DNA of 64,000 bases. Origin: an uncultured Hyphomicrobiaceae bacterium (lineage in GTDB: Bacteria; Pseudomonadota; Alphaproteobacteria; Rhizobiales; CAMYJA01). Within the stretch, counting starts at the first letter, position 1. Every line of letters starts with the position of its first letter. The notes beneath the pieces were generated by a model. The model worked only from the letters and a program-made list of their open reading frames with translations. It was not told where the DNA came from and ran no database searches. This document shows, piece after piece, positions 28,641 to 38,093 of the stretch. A program made the translations under genes and the position numbers. The stretch is from assembly GCA_947258705.1 (NCBI GenBank), contig CAMYJA010000009.1, forward strand, positions 1-64,000, given 5' to 3'.

Positions 28641-29897
28641 CTATTCATAACGGAGTGCATCCACCGGATCCATTTTTGAAGCCCGCCATGAGGGATAAAG
28701 CGTTGCAAGAACCGACAGTCCCAGCGCCATGGAAACGACCGTCGCGGTTTCGCCGGCATCCATTTCAGCGGGCATGGTGCGGAGATAATAGACTTCGGCG
28801 GAAAACAGCTCCGTTCCCGTAAGAAGGGCGATGAATTCGCGGATATGGTCGATATTGATGCAGACGAGAACCCCCAGTACGAAGCCCGCGATGGTTCCGA
28901 CAACGCCGATGCTCGCACCGGTGATGAGAAACACGCGCATGACCGCGCCCTGGCTGGCGCCCATGGTGCGCAAGATGGCGATGTCGCGGCCCTTGTCTTT
29001 CACCAGCATCATAAGGCCTGAAATGATATTCAGCGCGGCGACCAGCACGATGAGACTCAGGATCAGGAACATGACATTGCGCTCGACTTCGAGAACGGTG
29101 AAGAAGCTTTCATTGCGCTGACGCCAGTCGCTGACGAAGATCGACTTGCCGCCTGCGTTTCGGATTTCTTCGGCATAATCGCCCACCTTTTCAGGATCAT
29201 CGACCATGACCTCGAGAACATTGGCGCTGCCGCGCTTGTTGAAATAGCGTTGCGCCTCGTCAAAGGGCATGAACACGATTGTCCGGTCATATTCCGACAT
29301 GCCGATTTCAAATATCGCCGCGATCCGGTAGCGCTTGATATTCGGCGTAGTGCCCATGATCGTGGTCTTGCCGCGCGGATTGATCATGGTCAGGGTGTCG
29401 CCGAGCTTGACGCCGAGCGCGTTGGCCATGCGCGTGCCTATGGCGATGGCCGATCCGAGATCGAAGCGTTCAAACGTGCCGGCGCGGACATTGCCGGAAA
29501 CGAGTTTCAGCTTTTTTATGTCGCTTCCGCGCAGACCGCGCACAAGGCCGCCCATGGACGATCCAGGGCCCGACACCATGACCTGTCCCTCGATCAGCGG
29601 CATGGCATTTTCGACACCGCGCACCTTGTTGATGCGCTCTGCCAATTCGTCGTAATCGGTGAAATTGCCACCAACCTTGTGGACGACCATATGACCGTTC
29701 AGTCCGAGAATTTTATCGAAAAGCTCGGCGCGGAAGCCGTTCATCACGGCCATGACGATGATAAGGGTGGCGACGCCGAGCATGATGCCGAGAAACGAAA
29801 ACCCGGCGATGACGGATATGAATCCTTCGCGCCGGCGCGCTCTCAGATAGCGTCCGGCCAACATCCACTCAAAGGCTGAAAAAGGCGCGGTGTCCAT
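28641..29897 (-). CDS. lolC: Lipoprotein-releasing ABC transporter permease (LolC/E family)
   Basis: Membrane subunit of the lipoprotein-releasing complex. The 418-residue protein has a first membrane helix after RRREGFISVIAGFSFLGIMLG, a large periplasmic MacB-like domain (about 50-270), and three C-terminal helices in the FtsX/LolE core (for example MFLILSLIVLVAALNIISGL). Only one permease gene is present next to lolD, as in most alphaproteobacteria, which probably use a homodimer instead of separate LolC and LolE. Confidence 0.95.
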   Translation of the reverse strand: MDTAPFSAFEWMLAGRYLRARRREGFISVIAGFSFLGIMLGVATLIIVMAVMNGFRAELFDKILGLNGHMVVHKVGGNFTDYDELAERINKVRGVENAMPLIEGQVMVSGPGSSMGGLVRGLRGSDIKKLKLVSGNVRAGTFERFDLGSAIAIGTRMANALGVKLGDTLTMINPRGKTTIMGTTPNIKRYRIAAIFEIGMSEYDRTIVFMPFDEAQRYFNKRGSANVLEVMVDDPEKVGDYAEEIRNAGGKSIFVSDWRQRNESFFTVLEVERNVMFLILSLIVLVAALNIISGLMMLVKDKGRDIAILRTMGASQGAVMRVFLITGASIGVVGTIAGFVLGVLVCINIDHIREFIALLTGTELFSAEVYYLRTMPAEMDAGETATVVSMALGLSVLATLYPSWRASKMDPVDALRYE

Positions 29898-29954
29898 TTG
29901 TTAATTCTGCTTCCCTGCTGAGGCTGGCTGGTGCCCTGTCCGGGCGTCGTCGTG

Positions 29955-31301
29955 TCACTGAACGGTCAGGCCATCCCGTATTTTTTCATTTAAATAGGTT
30001 TTGGCTGCCGCAATATCCATTGTCTGCTGTTCTCCGCCTGCGCGCGTTCTTATCTCTACATTCCCGTCCTGCAAGCCGCGTGGACCGACGACGACCTGAT
30101 AAGGTAACCCAATGAGGTCCATGGCCGCAAATTTGGCGCCGGCGCGGTTGTCACTGTCGTCATAGAGAACTTCAATGCCGCTTGACGTCAAGTCCGCATA
30201 AAGTGCTTCACAGGCCGTATCGGTCACGCTGTCCCCGGATTTCAGATTGACCAGCCCAACATGAAAAGGCGCCACGCTCAGCGGCCAGATTATTCCATTT
30301 TCGTCATGAGACGCTTCAATAATGGCGCCGAGGAGACGCGAGACGCCTATTCCATAGGATCCCATTTCAAGTGTGATCAATTTGCCGTCAGGGCCCTGAA
30401 CCCGGCAATTCATGGCCTCAGAGTATTTCTGTCCAAAGTTGAAAATATGGCCAACTTCGATGCCGCGGGCGGAGATGCGCTTCGTTTCGGGCACTTCTTT
30501 TTCAAAACGCGCGGCATCGTGCATTTCCTCGGTCGCCGCGTATTTTGCGGTCCAGGCATTGAAGACCTGTTCGAGATCGCCGTCAAAGTCGGTTTCGATG
30601 TCCGGGGTGTCCATTTCAAGAAGGTCCGCATGACAGAAGACCTCGCTTTCACCGGTATCGGCCAGGATGATGAATTCATGACTGAGCTTGCCGCCAATGG
30701 GTCCGGTATCGGCGGCCATTGGGATCGAGCGCAGGCCCATGCGGGCGAATGTGCGGAGATAGGCGGTGAACATGCGGTAATAGGCGCGGCGCGCATCTTC
30801 AACGGAAAGGTCGAAGGAATAAGCGTCCTTCATGAGAAATTCCCGCCCGCGCATGACACCGAAACGCGGCCGGACTTCATCTCTGAATTTCCATTGGATG
30901 TGATAAAGATTGCGCGGCAAATCGCGGTAGGAACTTACGCCGTCACGGAATATCTGGGTGATCAGTTCTTCATTGGTTGGGCCATAGAGCATATCGCGGC
31001 CGTGACGATCGGTGATGCGCAGCATTTCCTTGCCGTAATCATCGTACCTGCCACTCTCGATCCAGAGGTCGGCGGACTGGATTGTCGGCATGAGCATTTC
31101 AATGGCGCCCGCCCGGTCCTGCTCCTCGCGCACGATCTCGCTGATCTTGCGCAATACACGGTGGCCCGCGGGCAGCCATGAATAGATGCCGGAGCTCGAC
31201 TGCCTGACGAGCCCGGCGCGCAACATCAACTGATGCGAGATAATCTCAGCCTCTTTCGGCATGTCCCGCATAATCGGCATGAAATATTGTGAGAGGCGCA
31301 T
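29955..31301 (-). CDS. proS: Proline-tRNA ligase, short type
   Basis: Charges tRNA-Pro. The 448-residue class II synthetase starts [20 protein letters not shown]. It has motif 2 around [24 protein letters not shown], motif 3 with [17 protein letters not shown], and a C-terminal anticodon-binding domain. It is much shorter than E. coli ProRS (about 570) because the editing insertion between motifs 2 and 3 is missing, the normal alphaproteobacterial form. A trans-acting YbaK-type editing protein may compensate but is not in the window. The frame extends 35 codons upstream without similarity. Confidence 0.97.
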   Translation of the reverse strand: MRLSQYFMPIMRDMPKEAEIISHQLMLRAGLVRQSSSGIYSWLPAGHRVLRKISEIVREEQDRAGAIEMLMPTIQSADLWIESGRYDDYGKEMLRITDRHGRDMLYGPTNEELITQIFRDGVSSYRDLPRNLYHIQWKFRDEVRPRFGVMRGREFLMKDAYSFDLSVEDARRAYYRMFTAYLRTFARMGLRSIPMAADTGPIGGKLSHEFIILADTGESEVFCHADLLEMDTPDIETDFDGDLEQVFNAWTAKYAATEEMHDAARFEKEVPETKRISARGIEVGHIFNFGQKYSEAMNCRVQGPDGKLITLEMGSYGIGVSRLLGAIIEASHDENGIIWPLSVAPFHVGLVNLKSGDSVTDTACEALYADLTSSGIEVLYDDSDNRAGAKFAAMDLIGLPYQVVVGPRGLQDGNVEIRTRAGGEQQTMDIAAAKTYLNEKIRDGLTVQ

Positions 31302-31487
31302 GTGTTTTCTGTTTGTCCGATATTGGCGTTCAAACCCGGTCGGCGGGCGTTCGAAAGAAACGCTCGAGAGCAGGCCGTGAATAACTTGTTCGCTGACACC
31401 ATGCAATGCAAGCTTTGGTGGAGGTCAAGCTATATCCCCAAAACCACTGAAATTGTTGAAAAAATATTTGCCGGTGAAAATTAATGC

Positions 31488-31516
31488 TTGCCCCGGGAAC
31501 GCCATCCTTTTATGTG
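31488..31516 (+). promoter_or_regulatory. Candidate promoter of the forward-strand small RNA
   Basis: TTGCCC (31488-31493) and TATGTG (31511-31516) are 17 bp apart; an overlapping TATAAG at 31517-31522 is a better -10 but with longer spacing. It lies just before the structured region that ends in an intrinsic terminator. Confidence 0.35.
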
Positions 31517-31522
31517 TATAAG

Positions 31523-31769
31523 CAGAGTGTCGCACTCTAATAAAATTTGTAAATGGAGCGTCCATGAAAGTACTTGTGCCTGGGGTATCACCCCACCAAG
31601 CAATGGCTCAGGTTTAGGGAGGACAGCAAAGGTGCGATTATTCTGCCGCTCTTCGGGGCGGTGGGCATGACGGCGGGAAAAACGATAATAATTGGGTATT
31701 GCGTAAACTTCCGTCAAGCTGAATAGATCGACTTTCTCTGGCAAGGCCTTGTGCCTTGCTTTTTCTTTT
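31523..31769 (+). ncRNA. Candidate structured small RNA between proS and the DUF1467 gene
   Basis: This forward-strand interval lies in a 478-bp gap in an otherwise all-reverse operon. It has a promoter-like element, a series of potential hairpins and an intrinsic terminator. The hairpins are AGAGTG-TCG-CACTCT at 31524, TGGA-GCG-TCCA at 31553, GGGG-TATCA-CCCC at 31572, and an outer CGATTATT/AATAATTG pairing enclosing a GC-rich stem (31635-31694). No credible protein frame is seen on either strand. The segment TCAGGTTTAGGGAGGACAGC resembles the SRP RNA domain IV signature but differs from its GGAA loop, so I do not call it 4.5S RNA. Family unknown. Confidence 0.42.
31741..31769 (+). terminator. 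Forward-strand intrinsic terminator
   Basis: GCAAGGC, loop CTTGT, GCCTTGC, then TTTTTCTTTT. The T-run is present only for forward transcription, although both neighbouring protein genes run on the reverse strand. This implies a forward transcript ending here. Confidence 0.8.
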
Positions 31770-31779
31770 GTGGAGCGCG

Positions 31780-32049
31780 TTATTGCGCCTGCGGGGGGAA
31801 AGCCGGGATTGTCCGGATGTCGATAATCTGGCTTGCGACCATGGCGTAAAAAATACCGAATACGATAGCGGCGATGATGGTCGTGAGCAGGAACTTCCAT
31901 TTGAGTTGCGGCGTTGCCGGCGCGCTTTCCGGCGTGCCGGGGACGACATCGCCCTCCTCGCCCTGGGTGGAAACCCCAAGCGGAAGCACGGTGAACAGAA
32001 CCAGCCACCAGATGACAAAATATACTGCGAGTGAGAGCGTCAGGCCCAT
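31780..32049 (-). CDS. DUF1467 family membrane protein
   Basis: A small inner-membrane protein of unknown function. The 89-residue product has two predicted membrane helices (about 4-24, LSLAVYFVIWWLVLFTVLPL, and about 57-77, FLLTTIIAAIVFGIFYAMVA) joined by an acidic Pro-rich loop. This matches the DUF1467 family, which in alphaproteobacteria sits beside mce and proS as here. The start at 32049 is the first residue of the family-like sequence. The gene follows mce by 31 bp and is presumably cotranscribed with it. Confidence 0.88.
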   Translation of the reverse strand: MGLTLSLAVYFVIWWLVLFTVLPLGVSTQGEEGDVVPGTPESAPATPQLKWKFLLTTIIAAIVFGIFYAMVASQIIDIRTIPAFPPQAQ

Positions 32050-32080
32050 GGTTTGGTATGTCTCCCGTCGGTTCGATTCA

Positions 32081-32485
32081 TCAGGCCTGTTCCAGCTCGA
32101 CAAGCGTGCCGCAAAAATCCTTGGGGTGAAGGAACAGTACCGGCTTGCCGTGGGCGCCGGTTTTCGGCTCTCCGTCTCCGAGCACGCGCGCGCCGCCGGC
32201 CTTGAGCCTGTCACGGGCCGCGATGATGTCATCGACCTCGTAACAGACATGGTGGATGCCGCCGGCGCTGTTGCGTTCGAGAAAAGCGCTGATCGGCGAA
32301 TTTTCGCCTAATGGCTCCAGGAGTTCGATTTTCGTATTCGGCAGGTTGATGAAAACCGTCGTAACGCCGTGATCGGGCTGAGGCACTTCATCGGTGACCT
32401 CCGCGCCGAGAATATCGCGGTAGACGGCCGTGGCCGCCTTGATGTCGTGTACGGCGATGGCAACGTGATTGAGACGTCCGATCAT
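32081..32485 (-). CDS. mce: Methylmalonyl-CoA epimerase
   Basis: Interconverts (2R)- and (2S)-methylmalonyl-CoA in propionyl-CoA degradation. The 134-residue vicinal-oxygen-chelate protein has the metal-binding residues in LNHVAIAVHDI (His), GGIHHVCYEVDDI (His) and the C-terminal GTLVELEQ (Glu). PKTGAHGKPVLFLHPKDFCG is diagnostic of the family. The mutase and propionyl-CoA carboxylase genes are not in the window. It lies between rnj and the DUF1467 gene in the operon. Confidence 0.96.
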   Translation of the reverse strand: MIGRLNHVAIAVHDIKAATAVYRDILGAEVTDEVPQPDHGVTTVFINLPNTKIELLEPLGENSPISAFLERNSAGGIHHVCYEVDDIIAARDRLKAGGARVLGDGEPKTGAHGKPVLFLHPKDFCGTLVELEQA

Positions 32486-32520
32486 GCGGCTGTACCTTCG
32501 AGTTTACACACTATCATAGA

Positions 32521-34224
32521 TCAGTCTGATATCACTTCCACCAGGACCTTGCATATGGGCTTTTTGCCCCAGGCGCGAAACACCGTGCCACGGGCGGCGC
32601 GTCTCGCGGCCTCGCGAACGGTATCGATGTTTTTCCGCCGCTTTTTAGGAATGCTCAAAACGGCGCCCTCGAGACTGTCGAGGATTTCATCGCGCAGGGG
32701 AACCCCCATGGCGTCAAGTTCCGGCACGCCGTCGAGGATGATCGACGGCTCCGTGTAGAATTCGCCGTGTTCGGTCATGAGCAAAGAGACCACGATGATG
32801 CCGACATAGCTCAGTTTGCGGCGCTCCGTGATGGCCGAGGCATCGGCGCCCAGGAAAAGATGGCCATCGCGGTAAATGCGGCCAGACGGCGCTTCATCGA
32901 TGATTTGCGGCTGGCCCGGCGCCAGCTTGACAATCGAGCCGTTGCGGGCAGAAACGCTTGCCTTGATGCCTTGTTTGGCGGCAAAACGCCGATGTTCCTC
33001 GAGATGACGGGCTTCGCCATGCATGGGAATGATGGCTTCGGGTTTGCACCAGCCATAGAGCTTTTTCAGTTCGCTGCGGCGCGGATGGCCCGTGACATGA
33101 ACAAGCGCTTCCTGGTCGGTGATGATATTGACGCCCAGATCCGCCAGGGCATTCTGAATATATCCGACCGACTTTTCATTGCCCGGTATCGTCCGGGACG
33201 AAAAAATGACGGTGTCGCCGCGCGCCAGATGAATGGACCGGTGCTCGTCATTGGCGATGCGGGCGAGCGCTGCCCGGTATTCGCCCTGACTGCCGGTGCA
33301 GAGGAGCAGGACCTCCTCGCGCGGGAGATAGCCATAATCATCCGGTCCGTAATACTTGAATTTCGCGGGCAGGTGTCCGGTCTCGATGGCGACATCGATC
33401 ACCCGGTTGAGGGCGCGCCCGGCCACCAGCAATCGCCGTCCGGTGGCTTTCGCGGCCAGTCCGATCGACTTGATGCGTGCGACGTTGGAAGCGAATGTCG
33501 TGACCGCGACGCGGCCCTTTGCCTTACCGATGAGTTCGGTCAGCGAGCGGCCTATTTCACCTTCTGTCGGCGAGCTGCCGCCCCTAAGCGCATTGGTTGA
33601 ATCGCAGACCATCGCGTCAATGCCCTCTTCACCGATTTCCCGGAGGCGTTTTTCATCGGTGAGACTGCCGACCACCGGTTCGGAATCGAGTTTCCAGTCA
33701 CCGGTGTGCAGGGCGGTGCCGGCGCTTGTGCGTATGACGAGGGCGTTTGGCTCGGGAATGGAGTGGGTCATGGTGACCAGTTCGACATTGAACGGGCCGA
33801 CATCAAATCGCGATCCTTGCTTGATGATTTTGAGGGGCAGATCGATGTCGTATCCCCATTCGGCGATCTTGGCCTTGAGAAGCCCCGCCGTGAAAGCGGT
33901 GGCATAGACCGGTACGCCCAGGCGGGGCCAAAGGTCCAGGAGGGCGCCGAAATGATCTTCATGGGCATGGCTCAGAATGATGGCGGACAGGTTTTTCCGT
34001 TCTTCCTCGATGAAGCGGATATCGGGCATGATCACATCGACCCCCGGTTCCCGCTCGCCGGGAAAGGTGATGCCGAGATCAACCATCAGCCATTGCCGTC
34101 TGCCGCCCGAATCCAACCCATAGAGATAGAGGTTCATTCCGATTTCGCCGACACCGCCGAGAGGAAGAAACAGCAGCTCGCCGGCATTTTCAGAATTCGG
34201 TTTTTTATTTCCGGTCTTTGCCAT
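32521..34224 (-). CDS. rnj: Ribonuclease J
   Basis: A metallo-beta-lactamase/beta-CASP nuclease with 5'-3' exo- and endoribonuclease activity in RNA maturation and decay. The 567-residue protein has the zinc motif SHAHEDHFGAL, HTGDWKLD, the beta-CASP motifs (for example VHVTGHPRRSELKKLYGW) and PMHGEARHLEEH, followed by a C-terminal domain. Its start is 9 bp after birA, so it is cotranscribed with the end of the complex I operon, as in many rhizobia. Confidence 0.96.
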   Translation of the reverse strand: MAKTGNKKPNSENAGELLFLPLGGVGEIGMNLYLYGLDSGGRRQWLMVDLGITFPGEREPGVDVIMPDIRFIEEERKNLSAIILSHAHEDHFGALLDLWPRLGVPVYATAFTAGLLKAKIAEWGYDIDLPLKIIKQGSRFDVGPFNVELVTMTHSIPEPNALVIRTSAGTALHTGDWKLDSEPVVGSLTDEKRLREIGEEGIDAMVCDSTNALRGGSSPTEGEIGRSLTELIGKAKGRVAVTTFASNVARIKSIGLAAKATGRRLLVAGRALNRVIDVAIETGHLPAKFKYYGPDDYGYLPREEVLLLCTGSQGEYRAALARIANDEHRSIHLARGDTVIFSSRTIPGNEKSVGYIQNALADLGVNIITDQEALVHVTGHPRRSELKKLYGWCKPEAIIPMHGEARHLEEHRRFAAKQGIKASVSARNGSIVKLAPGQPQIIDEAPSGRIYRDGHLFLGADASAITERRKLSYVGIIVVSLLMTEHGEFYTEPSIILDGVPELDAMGVPLRDEILDSLEGAVLSIPKKRRKNIDTVREAARRAARGTVFRAWGKKPICKVLVEVISD

Positions 34225-34233
34225 GCACCATGC

Positions 34234-35049
34234 CTATTTGCCGTTTTGCATATTGTCAGGGTCGCCTTCGAGGGCTTCCACATCACCAAAACTGATCGTC
34301 CGGACTTCGCCAAAGGTCTCGACGCGCAATTCGCCTCTTGGCGAGAGACCGGCAATTTTTCCGCTGATGACTTCATCATGTCCCGTGTGAACCGAAATTT
34401 CGGTCCCGGGTTTCATCGCCCGCTTTTGCCACTCCTCAAGGACCGTCGCAATATCGCGCCCCTCGTTCCAGATACCCAGCCAGCGGTCCAGGTGACCGGC
34501 GAGCGGCTGCAACAGTTCTTGCGGCTGGATCTCGAGGCGGCAATCGCTGAGCGCAATGGCCGGGCGATCGGGCAGATCGGGGCTCGTGGTGAGGTTGAGA
34601 CCGATGCCGATCACGAATGCGGTTTCGGGTTGCATGTGCTCTTGCAGCCTCCTTCCCGGTGTACACTCGGTCAGGATACCGGCAAGTTTTTTTCCATCCA
34701 GCAATAGGTCGTTCGGCCATTTCAGCATCAGGTTGGAGGGTTTTCTGTTCAGCCAGAACAAGTCGTTGACGGCATCGAAGAGCGCGATACCGGCGACGAA
34801 GGAAATTTGCGCGGCGTCGGCGATGTCGCACCCGGTTGTATCGAGAAAGCTGGCAAAAAAGTTTCCGTCTTCGGAGATCCATGTCCGTCCCCTGCGCCCA
34901 CGGCCGCCGGTCTGGCGATTGGCGAGAATCCAGAGCGGCCCCTTGTCTCCGGCCACAACCCGCCTCAATGCCTCCTGATTGGTCGAGTCAATCTCGTCGA
35001 ATTCAAGAAGCTGCATTTGACCGGGCAAGACGCTTTTCTGACTTTCCAT
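34234..35049 (-). CDS. birA: Biotin--[acetyl-CoA-carboxylase] ligase
   Basis: Attaches biotin to the carboxyl carrier protein AccB. The 271-residue protein has the catalytic domain (ANRQTGGRGRRGRTWISEDG, LKWPNDLLLDGKKLAGIL) and the C-terminal SH3-like domain. It lacks the N-terminal helix-turn-helix of E. coli BirA, so it should be a pure ligase and not a repressor. It is 12 bp downstream of nuoN and 9 bp before rnj. No clear Shine-Dalgarno is seen, and an ATG 33 bp downstream is possible. Confidence 0.95.
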   Translation of the reverse strand: MESQKSVLPGQMQLLEFDEIDSTNQEALRRVVAGDKGPLWILANRQTGGRGRRGRTWISEDGNFFASFLDTTGCDIADAAQISFVAGIALFDAVNDLFWLNRKPSNLMLKWPNDLLLDGKKLAGILTECTPGRRLQEHMQPETAFVIGIGLNLTTSPDLPDRPAIALSDCRLEIQPQELLQPLAGHLDRWLGIWNEGRDIATVLEEWQKRAMKPGTEISVHTGHDEVISGKIAGLSPRGELRVETFGEVRTISFGDVEALEGDPDNMQNGK

Positions 35050-35061
35050 GCCGAATTTCTA

Positions 35062-36507
35062 TCAGAAGAAGGATTTGGCGGCGGCGTTTGCCGCTTCGAC
35101 CAGCGGCAACGGATAGGCGACATAGGCGAGAACGAATATGCCGGACAGCGCCAGAACCAGCTTGAGCGGACGGGCCATGGGTTCAAACGGCTCGGCGGCC
35201 TCGTCGAAAAACATGATCTTGACGATGCGCAAGTAATAATAGGCGCCGACCACGCTGGCCAACACGCCAATGATGGCGAGGGTATAGAGCCTGGCCTCGA
35301 TGGCCGCGAGAAAAACGTAGAATTTTGCAAAAAAACCGGCGAGCGGCGGTATGCCTGCCAGCGAGAACAACAGCATGGCGAGCAGGAATGCCAGCGTCAG
35401 GTCGTTTTGCGCGAGGCCCCTGAGTTCATTTATATCCTCGACCATGCCATCGGAGCGGCGCATTGCGAGAATGCAGGCGAAGGCGCCAAGCGTCATGACC
35501 ACATAGATGGCGAGATAGATCAGCACCGCCCTGGTTCCGTTTTGACTGGCGGCGGCCAGGCCGACGAGGGCGTATCCCATATGTCCGATGGAGCTGTAGG
35601 CCATCAGGCGTTTGATATTGGTCTGGCCGATGGCGGCAAAGGCTCCCAGCAGCATTGAAGCGATGGCGAGAAAGACGACGATCTGCTGCCATTGATTGGC
35701 GATGGCGGGAAATGCGTCGAGCGCCACCCGCATGAGCATGGCGAAGGCCGCGACTTTGGGGGCGCCTGCGAAAAAGGCCGTGATCGGCGTCGGGGCGCCC
35801 TGATAGACGTCGGGCGTCCACATGTGAAATGGCACGGCGGATACTTTGAAGGCAATGCCCGCCAGCAGGAAAACCAGTCCGAACACAAGCCCGATATTGT
35901 CGCCTCCGGTTTGTACGGCGGCAGCGATTTTCGTAAAGGTGATGGCACCGGTGAAACCGTAAACAAGCGAGGCGCCATAGAGGAGCATGCCCGACGACAG
36001 GGCGCCCAGAACGAAATATTTCAGACCCGCTTCCGATGAGCGCACCGAATCCCTGCGAAATGCAGCAACGACATATAATGCGAGGCTCTGCATTTCGAGT
36101 CCAAGGTAGAGCGCGATCAAGCCGCCGGCCGAAATCATGATCATCATGCCGAGAACCGCAAACAGGATAAGGACCGGAAATTCATATTGATCCATTTTCA
36201 TCTTGCGCAAATAGTCGGAGGCCATGAGAATTGAGAAAGCCGAGGCGGCCAGCACCAGAAGCTTCATGAAGCGGGCAAAGTCGTCATTGACGAAACTGCC
36301 TTTGAAGAGAATCTGGTCGCCAGCGGGTTGTGCGACGATCGCCCAGCCCGCGGCCGCGAGCACGCCGATGGTCAGCCACTCAACCGTTTTGGCGGCGTTG
36401 TCGTCGCGGAAGACGCCATAGGTGAGGAGCGCCAGCGCGCCGAGCGCCAGAATTATTTCGGGCAGCGCCGGCGCGTAGGTCGTTAGAGCTGCAAATGCGT
36501 CATCCAT
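35062..36507 (-). CDS. nuoN: NADH-quinone oxidoreductase subunit N
   Basis: An antiporter-like proton-pumping subunit of complex I. The 481-residue, roughly 14-helix protein has the conserved lysines in the proton_antipo_M core (for example [20 protein letters not shown] and [20 protein letters not shown]). The start at 36507 follows AAGGA with 9 bases; an extra 39 codons in frame upstream are low-complexity and not conserved. It is the last nuo gene. Confidence 0.98.
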   Translation of the reverse strand: MDDAFAALTTYAPALPEIILALGALALLTYGVFRDDNAAKTVEWLTIGVLAAAGWAIVAQPAGDQILFKGSFVNDDFARFMKLLVLAASAFSILMASDYLRKMKMDQYEFPVLILFAVLGMMIMISAGGLIALYLGLEMQSLALYVVAAFRRDSVRSSEAGLKYFVLGALSSGMLLYGASLVYGFTGAITFTKIAAAVQTGGDNIGLVFGLVFLLAGIAFKVSAVPFHMWTPDVYQGAPTPITAFFAGAPKVAAFAMLMRVALDAFPAIANQWQQIVVFLAIASMLLGAFAAIGQTNIKRLMAYSSIGHMGYALVGLAAASQNGTRAVLIYLAIYVVMTLGAFACILAMRRSDGMVEDINELRGLAQNDLTLAFLLAMLLFSLAGIPPLAGFFAKFYVFLAAIEARLYTLAIIGVLASVVGAYYYLRIVKIMFFDEAAEPFEPMARPLKLVLALSGIFVLAYVAYPLPLVEAANAAAKSFF

Positions 36508-36536
36508 TACTTGCGATCCTTGGGTCCCTTGAGTGC

Positions 36537-38093
36537 CTAATGCGTTAATGCCAACTGGCTCTGCCCGGCTGCCGACAGGGCGAGCTGATAATTGCTGATC
36601 AATTGCTTGACGGACACGGCGCATACGTCAAGCAGTGGAGCGGGATAGATGCCGAAGAATATGGTCAGTATGACGAGCGGTGCCATGATGGCGATTTCGC
36701 GCATGTTCATGTCGCGTATGGATTTGAGCGAGGCCTTTTCCATTACGCCGAATATGACGGCTCGGTACAGCCAAAGGGCATAGACCGCGGACAGGATAAC
36801 GCCGGTCGTGGCAAAGAAGGCCACCCAGGTGTTGACGCGGAACGCGCCCAAAAGGGTGAGAAATTCTCCAACGAAGCCGCTGGTGCCCGGAAGACCGACA
36901 TTGGCCATGGTGAAAACCATCAGGCAGAAGGCGTAGATCGGCATACGGTCGACAAGACCGCCATAGGCGGAGATCTCACGGGTATGCATGCGGTCATAGA
37001 TGACGCCGACACAGAGGAACAGCGCGGCCGAGACGATGCCGTGGCTCAGCATCTGGAATATGCCGCCCTGGACACCCTGCACTGTGAGGGTGAAGACGCC
37101 CATGGTTACGAAACCCATATGGGCGACGGATGAATAGGCGATCAGCTTTTTCATGTCCTGCTGGGCGTAGGCGACCAGCGAGGTGTAAATAATGGCGATA
37201 ATGCTCAATGCGAACACGAAGCCCGCATAGAGTTCCGAGGCTACGGGAAACATCGGGATGGAGAAGCGCAGAAATCCGTAACCGCCCATTTTCAGAAGGA
37301 TGGCCGCGAGAATAACGGAACCGGCGGTGGGCGCTTCCACATGGGCGTCGGGCAGCCAGGTATGCACCGGCCACATGGGCATTTTTACCGCAAATGACGC
37401 GAAGAAAGCGAACCACAGCAGGGTCTGGACGCCGCCTTGAATTTCCCAGTTGAGGAAGGGTATTGGCCCTGAGGGAAACTTGTAAGTCAACAGTGTCGGA
37501 ATATCGGTGGTGCCCGCCTGGGAATACATGGCCATCATGGCGAGCAACATCAGGACGGAACCGAGGAGCGTGTACATGAAGAATTTGAAGCTCGCATAGA
37601 CGCGGCGCTTGCCGCCCCAGACGCCGATGATGAGGAACATGGGGATCAGGCCGCCCTCGAAAAAGAGATAGAAGAGAACGAGGTCGAGGGCGCAGAACAC
37701 ACCGATCATCAATGTTTCGAGGACCAGGAAGGCGATCATATATTCCTTGACGCGGGTTTTGATGGCGTCCCAGCTCGCCAGGACACAGATCGGCATCAGG
37801 AATGTCGTGAGGATGACAAAGAGCATGGATATGCCGTCCACACCCATTTTGTAACGAATGTTGCCGCCCAGCCATTCATGTTCCTCGACAAACTGGAACT
37901 CGGCGCTCTTGGGATTGAAGCCCCACCAGATGAGCAGGGAGACGAGGAACGTCACGATTGTCACCCAGAGCGCCGTCCAGCGGGCGTTTCCCTGCGCGGC
38001 CTCGTCATCGTCATGAACCATGAGCACAATGAGCAGCGCTCCGATGAGCGGCAGAAATGTAACCGCTGATAGAATTGGCCAATCGTATGTCAT
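36537..38093 (-). CDS. nuoM: NADH-quinone oxidoreductase subunit M
   Basis: The central antiporter-like proton channel of complex I. The 518-residue polytopic protein has the essential Glu region in [20 protein letters not shown] and the channel segment [20 protein letters not shown] with its lysine, then [18 protein letters not shown]. Its start overlaps the nuoL stop by 4 bp (ATGA), implying translational coupling. Confidence 0.98.
   Translation of the reverse strand: MTYDWPILSAVTFLPLIGALLIVLMVHDDDEAAQGNARWTALWVTIVTFLVSLLIWWGFNPKSAEFQFVEEHEWLGGNIRYKMGVDGISMLFVILTTFLMPICVLASWDAIKTRVKEYMIAFLVLETLMIGVFCALDLVLFYLFFEGGLIPMFLIIGVWGGKRRVYASFKFFMYTLLGSVLMLLAMMAMYSQAGTTDIPTLLTYKFPSGPIPFLNWEIQGGVQTLLWFAFFASFAVKMPMWPVHTWLPDAHVEAPTAGSVILAAILLKMGGYGFLRFSIPMFPVASELYAGFVFALSIIAIIYTSLVAYAQQDMKKLIAYSSVAHMGFVTMGVFTLTVQGVQGGIFQMLSHGIVSAALFLCVGVIYDRMHTREISAYGGLVDRMPIYAFCLMVFTMANVGLPGTSGFVGEFLTLLGAFRVNTWVAFFATTGVILSAVYALWLYRAVIFGVMEKASLKSIRDMNMREIAIMAPLVILTIFFGIYPAPLLDVCAVSVKQLISNYQLALSAAGQSQLALTH

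Noticed and set aside
30261-31181. A 306-codon open frame opposite proS
   Set aside because: Antisense shadow of a well-supported synthetase.
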